Assembly (NCBI GenBank): GCA_905221605.1
Contig: CAJNDS010000513.1
Coordinates: 145,682-209,681, forward strand
Origin: Symbiodinium natans
Lineage: Eukaryota > Sar > Dinophyceae > Suessiales > Symbiodiniaceae
Length of the DNA stretch: 64,000 nt
Reading direction: 5' to 3'
In this document: piece after piece, positions 1 through 10,999 of the stretch
Position numbering within the stretch: position 1 is the first letter of the stretch
Layout of the letters: the number at the start of each line of letters is the position of its first letter
Position numbers and translations under genes: made by a program
Notes under the pieces: model-generated
What the model saw: only the letters and a program-made list of their open reading frames with translations
Database searches by the model: none
Told to the model about the DNA's origin: nothing

Positions 1-1098
1 GCTGCTGGTCATTCGGCACCTGGCAACGAGAAAAAGCCAAAGTCTAGCGCTCAGGGTTCAGGGCTTAAATCCTGAACCCCTCAACCCTGACCTAAACCCT
101 AAACCGCAAACCTTATACATTATCTTATTTTTAAAAAGATATTGTTTTTTTTTTTATATAATAAATAATATCCAAACCCGAAACAGGGTATAGGCTTCGG
201 GATTTAGGGTCTTCGGGGGTCTGGAGTTTAGGGTGTATGGCTCATGGCTCCAGGGCCGCAGCACACCTAGAGACATCCGGAAACTGTCTGTGAAGTCGGT
301 GTAGGGTTTGGGGTTTGGGGCTTGGGGTTTAGGGTTTAGGGTTTAGGGCTTATGACCCCCCCCCCCCCTTCCCAACACCCAGAATCTGTTCTTCTTCCCG
401 GGCTTTTGGGGCTGGGCTGAACATCAAGGGGTGACAAACTAGTGTTCGGGGGATGCCTGGGTTTAGGGTTTAGGGTTTAGGGTTTAGGGTTTAGGGTTTA
501 GGGTTTAGGGTGTAGGGTTTAGGGTTTAGGGTTTAGGGTGAGCCTAGGAACAGAAAGGGCGCCCTTTTTAAGGGGATTCTCAGGGAACCTAAGCCCTCAG
601 AAAAAGAGAGCAAGGGCCTACTCTGCCAACGTTAGGGGCCTTGAGTTTTTTTGGCACTTTGGGTTTAGGGCTTATACTGACTTGCGATATTGATTCTAAA
701 GCGATACCTACTCTTATAATATCTCTGATATTGCCCAACTTTGTCATTCCCTTTCTTTGTTGCTGCGTTATAGGGTTATAGGGTTGTAGGGTTTAGGGTT
801 TGGGATGTAGAGTTTCAGGAGGCTACACCCAGGCTACACCCAGGCTACACCCTAAACCCTAACACCGCCAAAGACCCGACCCCTGGAACCCTAAACCCTA
901 TAACCCTCACCCTGAAGCCAACAACCCACGGGCGCGTGGAATCGGCCGTCGCCGTCGCCGTCTCCAGTCGTGCCGCGGCCTCCTGTTATTTGCTTCTCCA
1001 ATAACCAAGAGGAGAAAAGGTTAAACCTTCTTCTTCCTAATTGCTAAAGAAGGAAACCCAAAAAGTTTAAAGTTCAACTATTGGCTGAGCAAGTGTTA

Positions 1099-1248
1099 TT
1101 TGCTTAAGAACCGCCCCCACCCCCCCTCCCCCCAGCCAAAAAAAAACAACGGCACAAGACAAAGAGGAATCATTGTCCCTATCTTGCGCTTATGAGGAGA
1201 AACACTTTGTTATTGTTTTCTGGGTGGGTTCTTAAGCAAATCGTAGCC
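1099..1248. repeat. foldback repeat with TTTGCTTAAGAACC termini
   Basis: TTTGCTTAAGAACCGCCC on the left pairs with GGTTCTTAAGCAAATCGTAG on the right. A shorter relative lies at 4748-4872, with GCTTAAGAACC and GAACTTAAGCAAAATCGTAG. Both contain a C-rich then A-rich core. Confidence 0.55.
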
Positions 1249-1475
1249 TTGTGACTTTTAGCTGGACCTGGGGCTCTGTTTACCTACAGTTTCGTAGTGT
1301 TTAGGGTTTAGGGTTTAGGGGTTTAGGGTTTAGGGTTTAGGCAAAACCCATAAAACAATTGTAGGTGAAGAGAGTCCCAGGTAGGGCTTCTGGCTTCGGG
1401 CTTACCTTCGTGGAGCAGAGCGGGCTTTGCTTTGGGGGGTTGCTGGGAGGTTCATGGTACTTAATTAGTATGATT

Positions 1476-1575
1476 ATTACTATTCTGACCATTATGACTA
1501 TGATGACTATTATGACCATTATGACTATTATGACGATTATGACTATTATGCCTATTATTAGTATTATTACTATTA
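1476..1575 (+). repeat. TTATGACTA-type microsatellite
   Basis: Imperfect 9-bp units of ATTATGACT and related forms. The open frames over it are artefacts of the period of nine. Confidence 0.85.
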
Positions 1576-1869
1576 TACTTATGACCCACTTATAAGCCCC
1601 TTAAGTGTCCTAGTATGGTTGTAAGTACAGTTATATGTACAGTTCATTTGGCTAACAAGTACCACGAACCTCCAAGTGGGAGGGTAGAGGGTTCTGGTTT
1701 GAGAAGTGCTCATTGCAGAACGCTTCACGTGGCATTCCGTGGATTTAGGATTCTCACCGCTTAGAAGTGGTGCAAGCTAGTTATCATAAGTGGTGGACGA
1801 GACTTGGCCAAAGTTGCCCGGAATCCTAAACCCTAAACCCTAGACCCTAAATCCTAAATCCTCAACTGA

Positions 1870-1989
1870 AGGAGGATTTCTTTGGCAGGGCGCGCATCGA
1901 GGTGCGCCTCAAGAAAGATGCTAGGGACTGCATTGTTACTTTGTCCTGCTCGGTTGAGGGCGTCAAGCTTCATAGCATCCGGCCTCCAA
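1870..1989 (+). CDS. candidate internal exon, unknown protein
   Basis: One unique segment is open through QLKEDFFGRARIEVRLKK and on to VEGVKLHSIRPP, followed by a GTACCC donor at 1990. Amphipathic composition and flanking CCCTAAA-type tracts on both sides suggest a genuine exon. I found no partner exon. Confidence 0.35.
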
Positions 1990-2332
1990 GTACCCCCCAA
2001 AAGCCCTAGCCCTGAAACCTTAAAACCTAACCCTAAAGAAAAAAAAACGCAGAAAAACTGAGAATTTCCTGTAATGATGTGATTGGAGCTGTGGCTTGAG
2101 GTTGAAGGGTTCAGGGTTTAGGGCTGAGGGTTGGGTTTTTTCGGGTTTACCCACCAAAACCCAAAACCCTAAACCCTGAATCCTAAAGCCAAAGCCCCCA
2201 AAACCCTAAACCCCACCCATGCCCTAAACCCCAAAACAACCCCAGCCATTGAGCCCCCGAACCCTAAACCGTAAACCCGAAACCCCTAAACCCCTAAACT
2301 TTAGGGTTTAGGTTTAGGGTTTAGGGTTTGCC

Positions 2333-2448
2333 TAAACCCCTAAACCCCTAAACCCCTAAACCCCTAAACCCCTAAACCCCTAAACCCCTAAACCCCTAAA
2401 CCCCTAAACCCCTAAACCCCTAAACCCTAAACCCCTAAACCCCTAAAC
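2333..2448 (-). repeat. octamer variant array CCCCTAAA
   Basis: About 14 units of CCCCTAAA rather than CCCTAAA, flanked by canonical heptamers in the opposite orientation. Confidence 0.9.
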
Positions 2449-3037
2449 TTAGGGTTTAGGGTTTAGGGTTAGGGTTTAGGGTTTAGGGTTTACCTAAACC
2501 CCTAAACCCCTAAACCCTTAACCCCTTAATCCCAAGTTGAGGCCACCGAGCCCCGGAAGCTTGACTCCTTCATGCCCTCCACGGCCGCCTTGGCACCCTG
2601 TTGGCAGCGCGTTTTTCAAGCTAGGGCTTCAAGGTTTCGGGGGTTTAAGGGTTTAAGGGTTTTTGGGGTTTTGGGTCCATGGTTTAGGGTTTGTCAAGGG
2701 CTTGGGGGGGGCTTTTCAAAGGCGAGCTCAAGCCTACTGTTCAGTTCCCTGCACTTCTTGTATCTAGGGCGCCCAAAAGCCCCACCAGAAACCCTAACTC
2801 CAAAAAAACTGAGCACCTGAAACCCTGAACCTGAAGCGTCTCTGTAGGTGCCTCCGCCGAAGGACCTTGTAAGCATGAGGTAGTTGCCACGATTCTCTGA
2901 AAACTGAACCCGAAACTGCCCCAAGCCCTAAACCCTAAACCCCAGGGGACCCTAAACCCTAAACCCTAAACCCTAAACCCAAAACCCTAAACCCTAAACC
3001 CTAAACCCTAAACCCTAAACCCTAAACCCTAAACCCC

Positions 3038-3116
3038 CCAGCGCCTCTTGAACTTCCAAAGCTTTGGCCGTCGACTTCGAGGCATCGCGAAGAATGTCCA
3101 GGGATTCCTTCCTCAG
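3038..3116 (-). CDS. candidate exon ending at a telomere-like tract
   Basis: After a CTTCCCAG acceptor the minus strand encodes LRKESLDILRDASKST and AKALEVQEALG, a helix-like stretch. It then runs straight into GGTTTAGGG repeats, which offer a GT donor. Confidence 0.3.
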
Positions 3117-5015
3117 CTGGGAAGCCTATTTTACAGGGTTCTGAAGGGAGGGGGTTCTTTGGCCCTATGACCTCTCCCCCTTAAGAACTCCATAGTAATT
3201 GGGTCTGGAGTTTAGGGCTTGGGTGTTTAGGGTTCGGGGGCCCCTTGCGTTGAGGTTTGGGGTTTTGGGTTGTTGGGTCTGAGTTTTGGGTAGGGATGGG
3301 GTTGTAGGGTTTAGGGCCACCAAGTGCTCATGCATCATTTTCCGGGCTCGGAAGTTTAGGCGAAGATTTCCCAGAGGATGCTCCCAAAGCCGAAATGCCT
3401 CGATACCCACAAAACCTCCAAATCTCTCATGTTCTTAAACCCGCACTAAACCCCTAAAGCCCTAACACCCTAAGACCCAAACCCCAAAACCTCTAAACCC
3501 CATAAACCCCAAACATCCTAAAACCCCTAAATCCCTGAACCCCTAAACCCAAGCATCCTAAACCCTAGCCCCCCCCCTCCCCCCCAAAAAAAAGAAAAAA
3601 AGGGACCAGGAACTCTCTCCGCAGCCGCGGCGCACGCTGATGGCCGCGCCCGCGCTCGCCAGGACCCCGCGCGAGGAGCTGGGGCGGGTGGAGCTGCCGG
3701 CGGAACCGGGGCGGCTCCCCTTTGGGCGTTTAGGGTTTAGGGTGTAGGGTTTAGGGTTTAGGGTTTAGGGTGTAGGGTGTAGGGTTTAGGGTGTGAGGTT
3801 TCGGGTGCAGGGTTTAGGGTTTAGCGTTTAGGGCTTTTTTCAACCCGAAGCCTTAAACCCTAAACTCTAAACTTTGGGGTTGAGGGGGGGTTTGGGGGGG
3901 TTCGAGGGGTTCGAGGCTCAAGGCTTCAAGGCTCATACAATTTAGGGGGGTATTGAAGGGGTTCTGGTTTAACTAGGTCTTCAGGGCTTCGAGGGTTAAG
4001 CTATGTGGTTACAGCTGTAAACTCCGGTGCACCATAGTTCAGGCACCTTCCCCAGATCAGATGGGGATCCTTCATCCCCATTCAAGGCAGAATTCTTCCC
4101 TAATAAAGGAGCAGCGGGCTCGTTGGGAAGGTTGCGCGTTCGGTGATGTGAGTAGGGTTTTCCCGCACCCCCTCGCCCCGCTGGCCTCCTTGCGCTCCAT
4201 GGCGCAGCGTCTAGGGGGGATCCGGAGGCGACGCTTGAGCCTTCTTGGGCGCGCCCCGAAGGTCTGGGAATGAGAAATTGGCCCCCACTGCCACCGAGAA
4301 GAATGACGACGAAGGATGGCGGATACTATGTTGGTTCCGGCTCGACTATTTGAATACTATGGGACGATGAACCCGGCGCCCAAGCCCCCCAAAATCAGTT
4401 GTGTCTTCCACACCCTATGCCCCCACATCCTCGACAGTGCTAAGCCTTCAAAACATGAAGGGGTTTAGGGTTCAGGGATTAGGGTTTGAGTTGCAGGGGC
4501 TTTTCAGCTCAAAGCCCGAGTCCACGAACTAGGGTCTAGGGGCTGACTGCACAAACCCGAGAGTCCTCCAATTCCTCTCACGCCCCCATCGCCGAAACCC
4601 CCGCAACCCCCCAAGCCCTAAACCCTGAACCCCAAACCTCTTCAATTCCAGACCCTTTCATCCCGGATTCTAGAGCTAAGCCCCCCAATACCCCCCAAAC
4701 CCGCTAGAATCAACCCTTTGCCCCTTCAAACCCTCCAGCTACTATGTGCTTAAGAACCGCTTAAGAACCCCCCCCAAAAAAAAAACAAAAACGAAAGACA
4801 ATAATCCCTATAGTACCCTTTATACGGAACACATTATTAATCTTTCGGTGGAACTTAAGCAAAATCGTAGCCAAACCCTCAAACCTAAAAACCTGCAGCG
4901 GCCTGGGAAATGCCTTTGCAGCACCTGCGCGGGTCTTTCGGGGGTTTAGGGTTTAGGGTTTAGGGTTTAGGGTTTAGGGTTTAGGGTTTAGGGTTTAGGG
5001 TTTAGGGTTCAGGGT
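3117..5015. other. telomere-repeat mosaic with possible small exons
   Basis: Weak minus-strand coding signal at 3316-3410 (LWEHPLGNLRLNFRARKM) and plus-strand at 4272-4370 (NDDEGWRILCWFRLDYLN then stop). Otherwise degenerate repeats. Confidence 0.4.
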
Positions 5016-6139
5016 TCAGGGCTCTCGCTGCAGCTTCTTGACTTGCTCCTCAGCCGGCTCCCTTAGCTGCTTTTCCTTGTCCTTTTCCTTCTCAGCCTGC
5101 TCCCTTCGCTGTTTCTCCTGCTCTCTTCCGGCGATCAGAGCTTAGTAGCCCAGGAACTTATTTTATAATAAGGGCACCCTTTTTTGGGGGTTGGTGGCTT
5201 GATCAGGGGACCTTGAACCCCCAAAAAAGGGAAAAGGGTACCACTGGGCTACCGAGAGAATGTGCCAAGAAATGTGCATGACTCCAAATCTGCCATCTTC
5301 ATGGGCTTCCTTCAAAAGGAGGATTTCGATGTAGAAGCCTGTCTGGTTTAAGAACAGGTTTCTGTCGGTTTGTAAGGACAATGTAGAGAGAGCGGCTCTT
5401 GATTCTGCTGTGCTCTTTGCCAGCCGACACGTTGGCTTCGCTACCCACGTGCTTGAGAGCAATCGGTCAAGGGCAAGGCGCCCCAGTCCGTCCACTTGTG
5501 CAGAAATGCGACCAGGTAAAGATCGCGAGACCGCGAGAAGTCTCTTCTGGGCCTTTTGAAGCAGCTGCAGGTTTGCCTTGCTCCTGTGGTCACACTTGAG
5601 AGTGTCCTCCTCCAACGAAAACATCTGCCGAAATGATGCCTCACATTCCCGTCTGGTGAACTGCTGACCATCTTCAAGCTCCAATTCACCTGCACCACCC
5701 CAAGCCTTCGTGATCCTCGAAAGAAGCAAAAACTGCCCTAAACCCTAAACCCTAAACCCTAAACCCTAAACCCTAAACCCTAAACCCTAAACCCTAAACC
5801 CTAAACCCTAAACCCTAAACCCTAAACCCTAAACTTTGCTTCGTCTTCCGGTCACTCCGTTGATCATTCTGACGCTCTCCTGGTGCCCTCCCAGCACGTT
5901 GTGGGGCGTGGGGTGGCTATGGACGCAGAGATTTCGCCCGGAGTGGGTTCAAGACTTGTTCGTAAAACGGGCATGTCTCAAGTTTGTCTTACCAGTTCGA
6001 GTATCTTGCAGGAAGGCGGGAATTCTTTCAGCACATTCGTTGAGAACCTGGCATAGTCTTCACAGATGGTATCTTTCGAGTTTTCTGACACACGACGTGC
6101 CCTTTTGAATGCATTCATAATATTGTGTCGCACGCGCGC
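5016..6139 (-). CDS. gene of unknown function, three exons recognised, 5' end open
   Basis: Exons on the minus strand are 6139-5993 (5' limit uncertain), 5732-5255 and 5140-5016. The first has a good donor (CTG|GTAAGA) and ends KILEL. The second is open for 159 codons (for example LELEDGQQFTRRECEASFRQ). The third is a Lys/Glu-rich coiled-coil-like tail (EKEKDKEKQLREP). All three join in frame, giving about 249 residues. Intron 1 (5733-5992) ends in a TTTAGGG array followed by GGGCAG. Intron 2 is an introner. The stop is the TGA of CCCTGAACCC. I recognise no domain. Upstream sequence beyond 6139 enters another telomere-like tract, so the start was not found. Confidence 0.6.
5141..5254 (-). mobile_element. 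introner, family with TYGGTAGCCCAG termini (intron 2 of the 5-kb gene)
   Basis: The 114-nt intron begins CGGTAGCCCAG and ends CTGGGCTACTAAG, matching the termini of intron 1 in the hydroxylase gene. Inside, CCCTTTTTTGGGGGTT and AACCCCCAAAAAAGGG form a perfect 16-bp inverted repeat. CTCT flanks both ends. Removal keeps the frame; the acceptor is AAG and the donor is not GT. Confidence 0.65.
5735..5834 (-). repeat. CCCTAAA array forming the 3' part of an intron
   Basis: About 14 heptamers adjoin the GGGCAG acceptor of intron 1 in the 5-kb gene; a second array at 6142-6233 adjoins the upstream exon. Confidence 0.9.
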
Positions 6140-6698
6140 GTTTACCCTAAACCCTAAACCCTAAACCCTAAACCCTAAACCCTAAACCCTGAACCCTAAA
6201 CCCTAAACCCTAAACCCTAAACCCTAAACCCTACTACTGTTCGACCTTTCATGCCTCCAAGAGGGGTCAATGGGTCCACTGCCGGGGATCAAGGGTTTCG
6301 GCTTCGCGGGCCGCTGGCGTGCAGCAACGAAGACGGGGCCCGAAGCCGAAGTATACCCCAATCCCCCCTAAACCCTAGCCCTAAACCCTAAACCCTAAAC
6401 CCTAAAGCCCTAAACCCCTAACCCCTAAACCCAACTTTGTCTAGAGAAAGACTCAGCTCCCTGAACCTCGAAGTGCTAGGCTGCTAGACCCGAAGCCCTA
6501 AACCCCAAGCCAGGCAACCGCGAACCCGTCAACAACTCAGTTCGTGCTTCGGGCCTTTTTACCTCTCCCCCTCCCCTCATGGCAACCAAGGTGCGTGATG
6601 AGTGCGGGGACAAGTTTCCTGCAAGGCACAGACAGCCAGGAGAGGGTTCAGGGCCTTCAGGATTTCGGGTTTAGGGGAGGAAACAGAGAAATAAAGAC

Positions 6699-6744
<46 letters not shown>

Positions 6745-7832
6745 TGAACCCAAACCCGCAGTTTTGTAAGCTCTTAGCCGTATAAAGACCCTAAACCCTG
6801 GACCCTAAACCCAAACAACTGCCATGCGTGAGGACGGTCGGGGAGGGGACACCTGTGGGCCCACGCTCTGACATCTCAGCCACTGCTTCCTGACAGACTC
6901 AAAGCCTACATTCCCGTATACAGCTAAGTTTAGGGTTTAGGGTTTAGGGTTTAGGGTTTAGGGTTTAGGGTTTAGGGTTTAGGGTTTAGGGAGTTTCAAT
7001 CACACTTTTGAAGGGCTTGGCCCAGTTTTCCGTGGTTCAAGACTGCTTCATAGGGTCCGCTTCAGGGTTTAGGGGGTTTAGGATTTAGGGTTAAGGGTTT
7101 AGGGTTAAGGGTTTAGGGTTCTTAGGTTCAGGGTTCTTAAGTTCGGGGGCACCTTGAACTCCAAGGCCTCTGGGGCCTGTCACCCTCGAAGCGGTCTCTG
7201 CAAGTTGCCGGGTTCAGGGTTTAGGCCTAAGCCCTAAACCCTAAACCCTAAACCCTAAACCCTAAACCCCCCAAACCCCAAGAAACCCTAAACCCCCCTT
7301 GGGGTTTGGGGGGTTGAGGGGTTGAGGGGTTTCAGGGTGCAGGCCGCGTCCTGCTGCCTGTCCCATCTGCATGACGCTGACCCAGCCAAGACCTTCTGGC
7401 TGCGCACCCTGAACCCCAAACCCCAAACCCCAAACCCCAAACCCCAAACCCTAAACCCTAAACCCTAAACCCTAAACCCTAAACCCTAAACCCTAAACCC
7501 GGGGCTGTGTGTCTAGGCTTGGAGAAGGCCCGAAAATGTCCCTAATTCTCCAATTCTTCGGGTGGGTTGAGGGTTTAAGGGAACACCCCAGCAAATGCCC
7601 CCGTAAGCCCCCCAGCCAAGCCCGGCTTGCCCTAAAGCCCTATGAATTAAAGCCTAAGGCCCTAAACCCTAAACCCTAAACCCTAAACCCTAAACCCTAA
7701 ACCCTAAACCCTAAACCCTAAACCCAAAGAGCCCAAAAACTTCAAACCGCCCAGGCTATGGCCTCAAGAGGCTCGTTTTTGGGGGGTTTAGGGCTTTAGG
7801 TGATTTGGGGGGGGACTGGCGGGGGTTTGCGT
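6140..7832. other. telomere-repeat mosaic with possible small exons
   Basis: Short open islands at 6585-6650 (+), 6995-7049 (-), 7145-7210 (-) and 7332-7409 (+) are separated by arrays. Each is below 30 codons, so I do not call them individually. Confidence 0.4.
6700..6742 (+). repeat. GA dinucleotide repeat
   Basis: About 20 GA units following AAAGACAGAGAGAAAG. Confidence 0.9.
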
Positions 7833-7961
7833 TCAGAGCTTGGGTTCACGGTAAAGGAATCTGAGCCCGTTGTAGGGCAACCCTCCCCCCAGGCAGCCTG
7901 TGCGTTCCTCAAGGAACTCGTCAGCATTCGTCATTCCGAAAACGCCGTCGAAAGCGATCAA
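7833..7961 (-). CDS. candidate C-terminal exon, unknown protein
   Basis: A CCCTCAG acceptor is followed by 42 codons (starts LIAFDGVFGMTNADEFLEER, ends FLYREPKL) and TGA. The opposite strand is also open over part of this segment, so the strand is not certain. Confidence 0.35.
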   Translation of the reverse strand: MIAFDGVFGMTNADEFLEERTGCLGGGLPYNGLRFLYREPKL

Positions 7962-8286
7962 CTGAGGGTTCAGGGTTCAGGGTTGAAGGTTCCAAGATGC
8001 GAGCCCAAGGTTGCATGAAGGGTCGTTGGGCGATCGAGGCGGTGTGTCTAGTCATGTTAAAGAGGATGGAGTGTAGTTTTGAGGGATTGCAATCCAAACG
8101 CCCCCCCGAAACCCTGAAAACCATGCACACGCCCGAAACATGTGAAACTGAGACCTGCAAACGCCCGGATTTCCTGAAAACCCCCCCCCCCCCCCCCCCC
8201 CCCGGGGACCCCTGAAACCTCAGTTGAATACGGTAGTAATACCTACGTGTCTTATGTGTGTTATCTATACATGGGTCTTATGGGGG

Positions 8287-8379
8287 TGTACGATATTAGG
8301 GGCACCTTATTGGGGTTCTTATTACAAGGGGATCCCTACTATTTGGGGATCTATATTGGGAGGTCCCCTATTTTCGTGC
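8287..8379 (+). mobile_element. dispersed copy of the GTACGATATTAGGGG family
   Basis: It starts GTACGATATTAGGGGCACC and ends GGTCCCCTATTTTCGTGC, which are inverted termini, with CCCTACTATTTGGGG in the middle. No flanking exon was recognised. Confidence 0.65.
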
Positions 8380-8754
8380 AAAATCCCATACACATAAAAG
8401 TGTACATGAGTAGTGGTACCCCCTTTTATACCCCAAATGGAATAGAATCCCCTTAAAATCCAAACCCCCCCCCCCCCCCCAACCCCGCCAACAGGGTACT
8501 GTACCCCTATTTTCGGAAACCCTAAACCCTAAACCCTAGACCCTGAAAACACCACGCTTCCGAGGAGCTGGTGTTGAAAGTGAGACAAAGGAGCTTCAGA
8601 GGCCCGGAGGATGCTCCCGAGCTTGGGCACAGGGAGTGACTCTAGGGGGGTTTGGGGGGTTTAGGGTTGAGGGTTTAGGGTTCAAGATTTAGGGTTTAGG
8701 GGTGGAGGATTGAGGGGTTGAGGGGAAGAGGCTCAAACTTCAAAGGCTCGAAAT

Positions 8755-8967
8755 TCAAAGGGCTTGTGAGACCCGTCGACCCCCAAGCCCGAAGTCCCTG
8801 GGACTCTCTGCACTCGGTCTGAGCCGGTGCGCCCCGAGGGCGCAGAGCAGCACCAACACGGAGTCCGTGCCACCGACGGTCGTGACGGTCAGCCTGGCGC
8901 ACGGCTTCGGGGCTGAGGGGCTAGGGCTCATGCGTATGGCCTCTAGGTCCTTGGGCTGCAGTTCCAT
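8755..8967 (-). CDS. candidate exon or short ORF of 70 codons
   Basis: The ORF starts MELQPKDLEAIRMSPSPS and continues through RLTVTTVGGTDSVLVLLCAL, a hydrophobic patch. No family is recognised. It occupies the only telomere-free island between 8.7 and 9.0 kb. Confidence 0.35.
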   Translation of the reverse strand: MELQPKDLEAIRMSPSPSAPKPCARLTVTTVGGTDSVLVLLCALGAHRLRPSAESPRDFGLGGRRVSQAL

Positions 8968-9392
8968 CGGGCTCTGCTGCTCCTAAATACTGCGTTTGCG
9001 ATCTCTCTTCAAGGCTTGATAGGATTGAAGGTGCGTGGAAAGCCCCAAACCCCAAGCCCGTCGAATCCTACAACGGTGCGGACGCCTGGGTCCAGCCTCA
9101 GCCGTCATCTGCAGCTCCTGCGCACACACACACCCAGATACTTTATCATGGCATCCTTTTCTCCCCCTAGAATTTAGGGTGTGTAGGGCTCACATTAACC
9201 ACCCACAGCACCAAAATGAAGGCCAAACAACCCTTGAAGAGCTTTCTTCCTGTTCGGGCCTTATTCCCTGTTGGGGCTAGGGTCTGGTAGTTGATGGATT
9301 TAGGGTAACCCTAAACCCTAAACCCTAAACCCTAAACCCTAAACCCTAAACCTAAACCCTAAACCCTAAACCCTAAACCCTAAACCCGAAAC

Positions 9393-9489
9393 AGGCACTG
9401 TGTCTAGAGGTGTGGCCACTGATAAGGAGTTGCAGTGGCGCTGCAGACTTTGGCCAGTCTGTTGGGGCTGCCACCCTTACCTTGCCTAG
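9393..9489 (-). CDS. candidate exon next to an introner copy
   Basis: Directly after the GATCTAG end of the 9.5-kb introner copy, the minus strand is open through KVRVAAPTDWPKSAAPLQLL. The adjacency suggests that the element forms the intron upstream of this exon. Confidence 0.3.
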
Positions 9490-9499
9490 ATCAAGATAC

Positions 9500-9598
9500 G
9501 GGACCCCTAAAATGGACCCCCAAATAGTAAGATTCCCTTATGATACCCTAAACCCTAAACCCTAAACCCTAAACCCTAATTATGATAAGGACCCCTGC
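9500..9598 (-). mobile_element. introner copy (CTACTATTTGGGG family) split by telomere repeats
   Basis: The element body matches the ankyrin-gene intron 2 family (plus strand CCAAATAGTAAGATTCCCTTATGATA followed after the insert by AGGACCCC). A 34-bp CCCTAAA tract at 9546-9579 interrupts it between two copies of TTATGATA (9538-9545, 9580-9587). Confidence 0.7.
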
Positions 9599-10368
9599 GG
9601 TCCGCGGTCGAAACGGTGCGGCCGTGGCGGCCGTGCGCGTGCCCGTGGTGGCGTCCTGGCGACATGTTCTGAGAGGTTCTGGGAGCCTTCGGGTTATCGG
9701 GTTCTTGGGTTTAGGGACCCTAAACCCTAGCCCTAGACCCTAAACCCCAAACCCCAAACAGTTCAGGGTCTCGGGGCTTAGGGTTTCTATAAGGACTTTA
9801 TTTCCTGGGCTGGGTCTCCAAGAAATCCATCCGAGTACGTTGCCCGAAAGATCTTCCATGGAGCAGGTTTAGGGTTTAGGGTTTAGGGGTTAGGGTTTAG
9901 GGTTTAGGGTTCAGGGTGTCATAATGTGATTTACCATGTCCACACCGTGTTGCTAAGTCTAGGTTCTTGGGCTTCGGGTTGAAGGGTCCCTGAACCCTAA
10001 CTTTGCGTTCGGGTGGTGGAGGCTGAAGCGGGGATGGAGGTTTCAGGGGTTTAGGTTTGGGGCCCCGAGCCCCACATGGGGATTTAGGGACTCAGAAAGA
10101 CCAAACTTTGAACCAAAAAACCCTAAACCCTAAACCCTAAGCCCTAAACCCTAAACCTCTAAGCCCCAAGCCCCTAAGCCCGTATCCCCGTCCCTTCTCT
10201 GCGCCTAGCTTGTCCATCCCCTCGCTCAACCTCAGCTGCTCCCACTCTGTCTCTTACGCCCACTGCAGGATTTTTTGGGGGGGTGTTGGGGGTTGTAGGC
10301 GTTTAGGATTTAGGGTAACCCAAGACCCTAAACCCTAAACCCTAAACCCAGTAACCTGGAATGAGAGG

Positions 10369-10449
10369 GGTGCCCGTTTTGGTTCAAAGGGGCTCAACAG
10401 GGAACCTAAACCCTCGAAAAAGGGAATAAGGGCCTAGTCGGGTTCCTAG
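10369..10449. repeat. dispersed repeat, CAGGGAACCTAAGCCCT family
   Basis: CAGGGAACCTAAACCCTCGA with AAAAGGGAATAAGGGCCTAG recurs at 548-632 and 50470-50550. The 50.5-kb copy sits between two coding-like segments, so this may be another introner family. Confidence 0.5.
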
Positions 10450-10823
10450 ATCTAAAACCCTAAACATGCCACACCCCCCAAAAAAGCACAAAACATTCGA
10501 CTGCAGCTGACAGGAATTTTGGTGCCCTGTTCAGGTTGGTGCTCCCTATTTTGCGAATTGGAGGTGTCCTGATATCCTTCCGTAAATTGGGAAGGCACAA
10601 AAAATGCTCGAAACTCCCCAAAACACGCTGAAAGCACCCTGAAGCGCCAGAAGAATCCCCGTAGCCTCACGACCCTGAACTAAAGACCCCAAAGCCCTTG
10701 AACCCCAAAGCCCTAAACCACAAAACCATCCAACTCCCCAAATCCAACGTGCCTAAACCCGAAATCCCCCCGTCCCTCTAAACGAACCCAAACATCCCCC
10801 AGAAACAACTCCCAAACCGTTAC

Positions 10824-10951
10824 GGAATAGGAACGCTGATAATGATCATGACGCTGATGATGGGCGTATGGAAAAAGACCACTGAGAATATGAAGTTGAG
10901 GATGAGAGTAAGAACGACAGTGCAAGCGACGAACAGCCTCGCACTCATCAT
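10824..10951 (-). CDS. candidate exon encoding a membrane segment
   Basis: Starting from tandem ATG codons at 10951-10946 the minus strand encodes a strongly hydrophobic stretch (LFVACTVVLTLILNFIFSVV, then ISVMIIISVPIP) and ends at a GTAACG donor. The hydrophobicity is unlikely by chance in a GC-rich repeat region. Two transmembrane helices are plausible; the rest of the gene was not found. Confidence 0.4.
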
Positions 10952-10999
10952 ACTCCCAAACCCCGACCCCAAATCTCGAACCCCTGACCTCCCTAAACC

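Larger units (their letters stand above)
1..1869. other. telomere-repeat mosaic, left end
   Basis: TTTAGGG and CCCTAAA tracts alternate with short unique islands. At 30-1 (-) a polypyrimidine acceptor (TTTTTCTCGTTGCCAG) faces the window edge and may start an exon that continues outside. 1590-1800 is unique but gives no convincing frame. Confidence 0.6.

Noticed and set aside
1600-1800. tRNA or 5S rRNA gene in the unique island
   Set aside because: A short hairpin is visible, but no T-loop consensus, acceptor stem or internal promoter boxes could be aligned.
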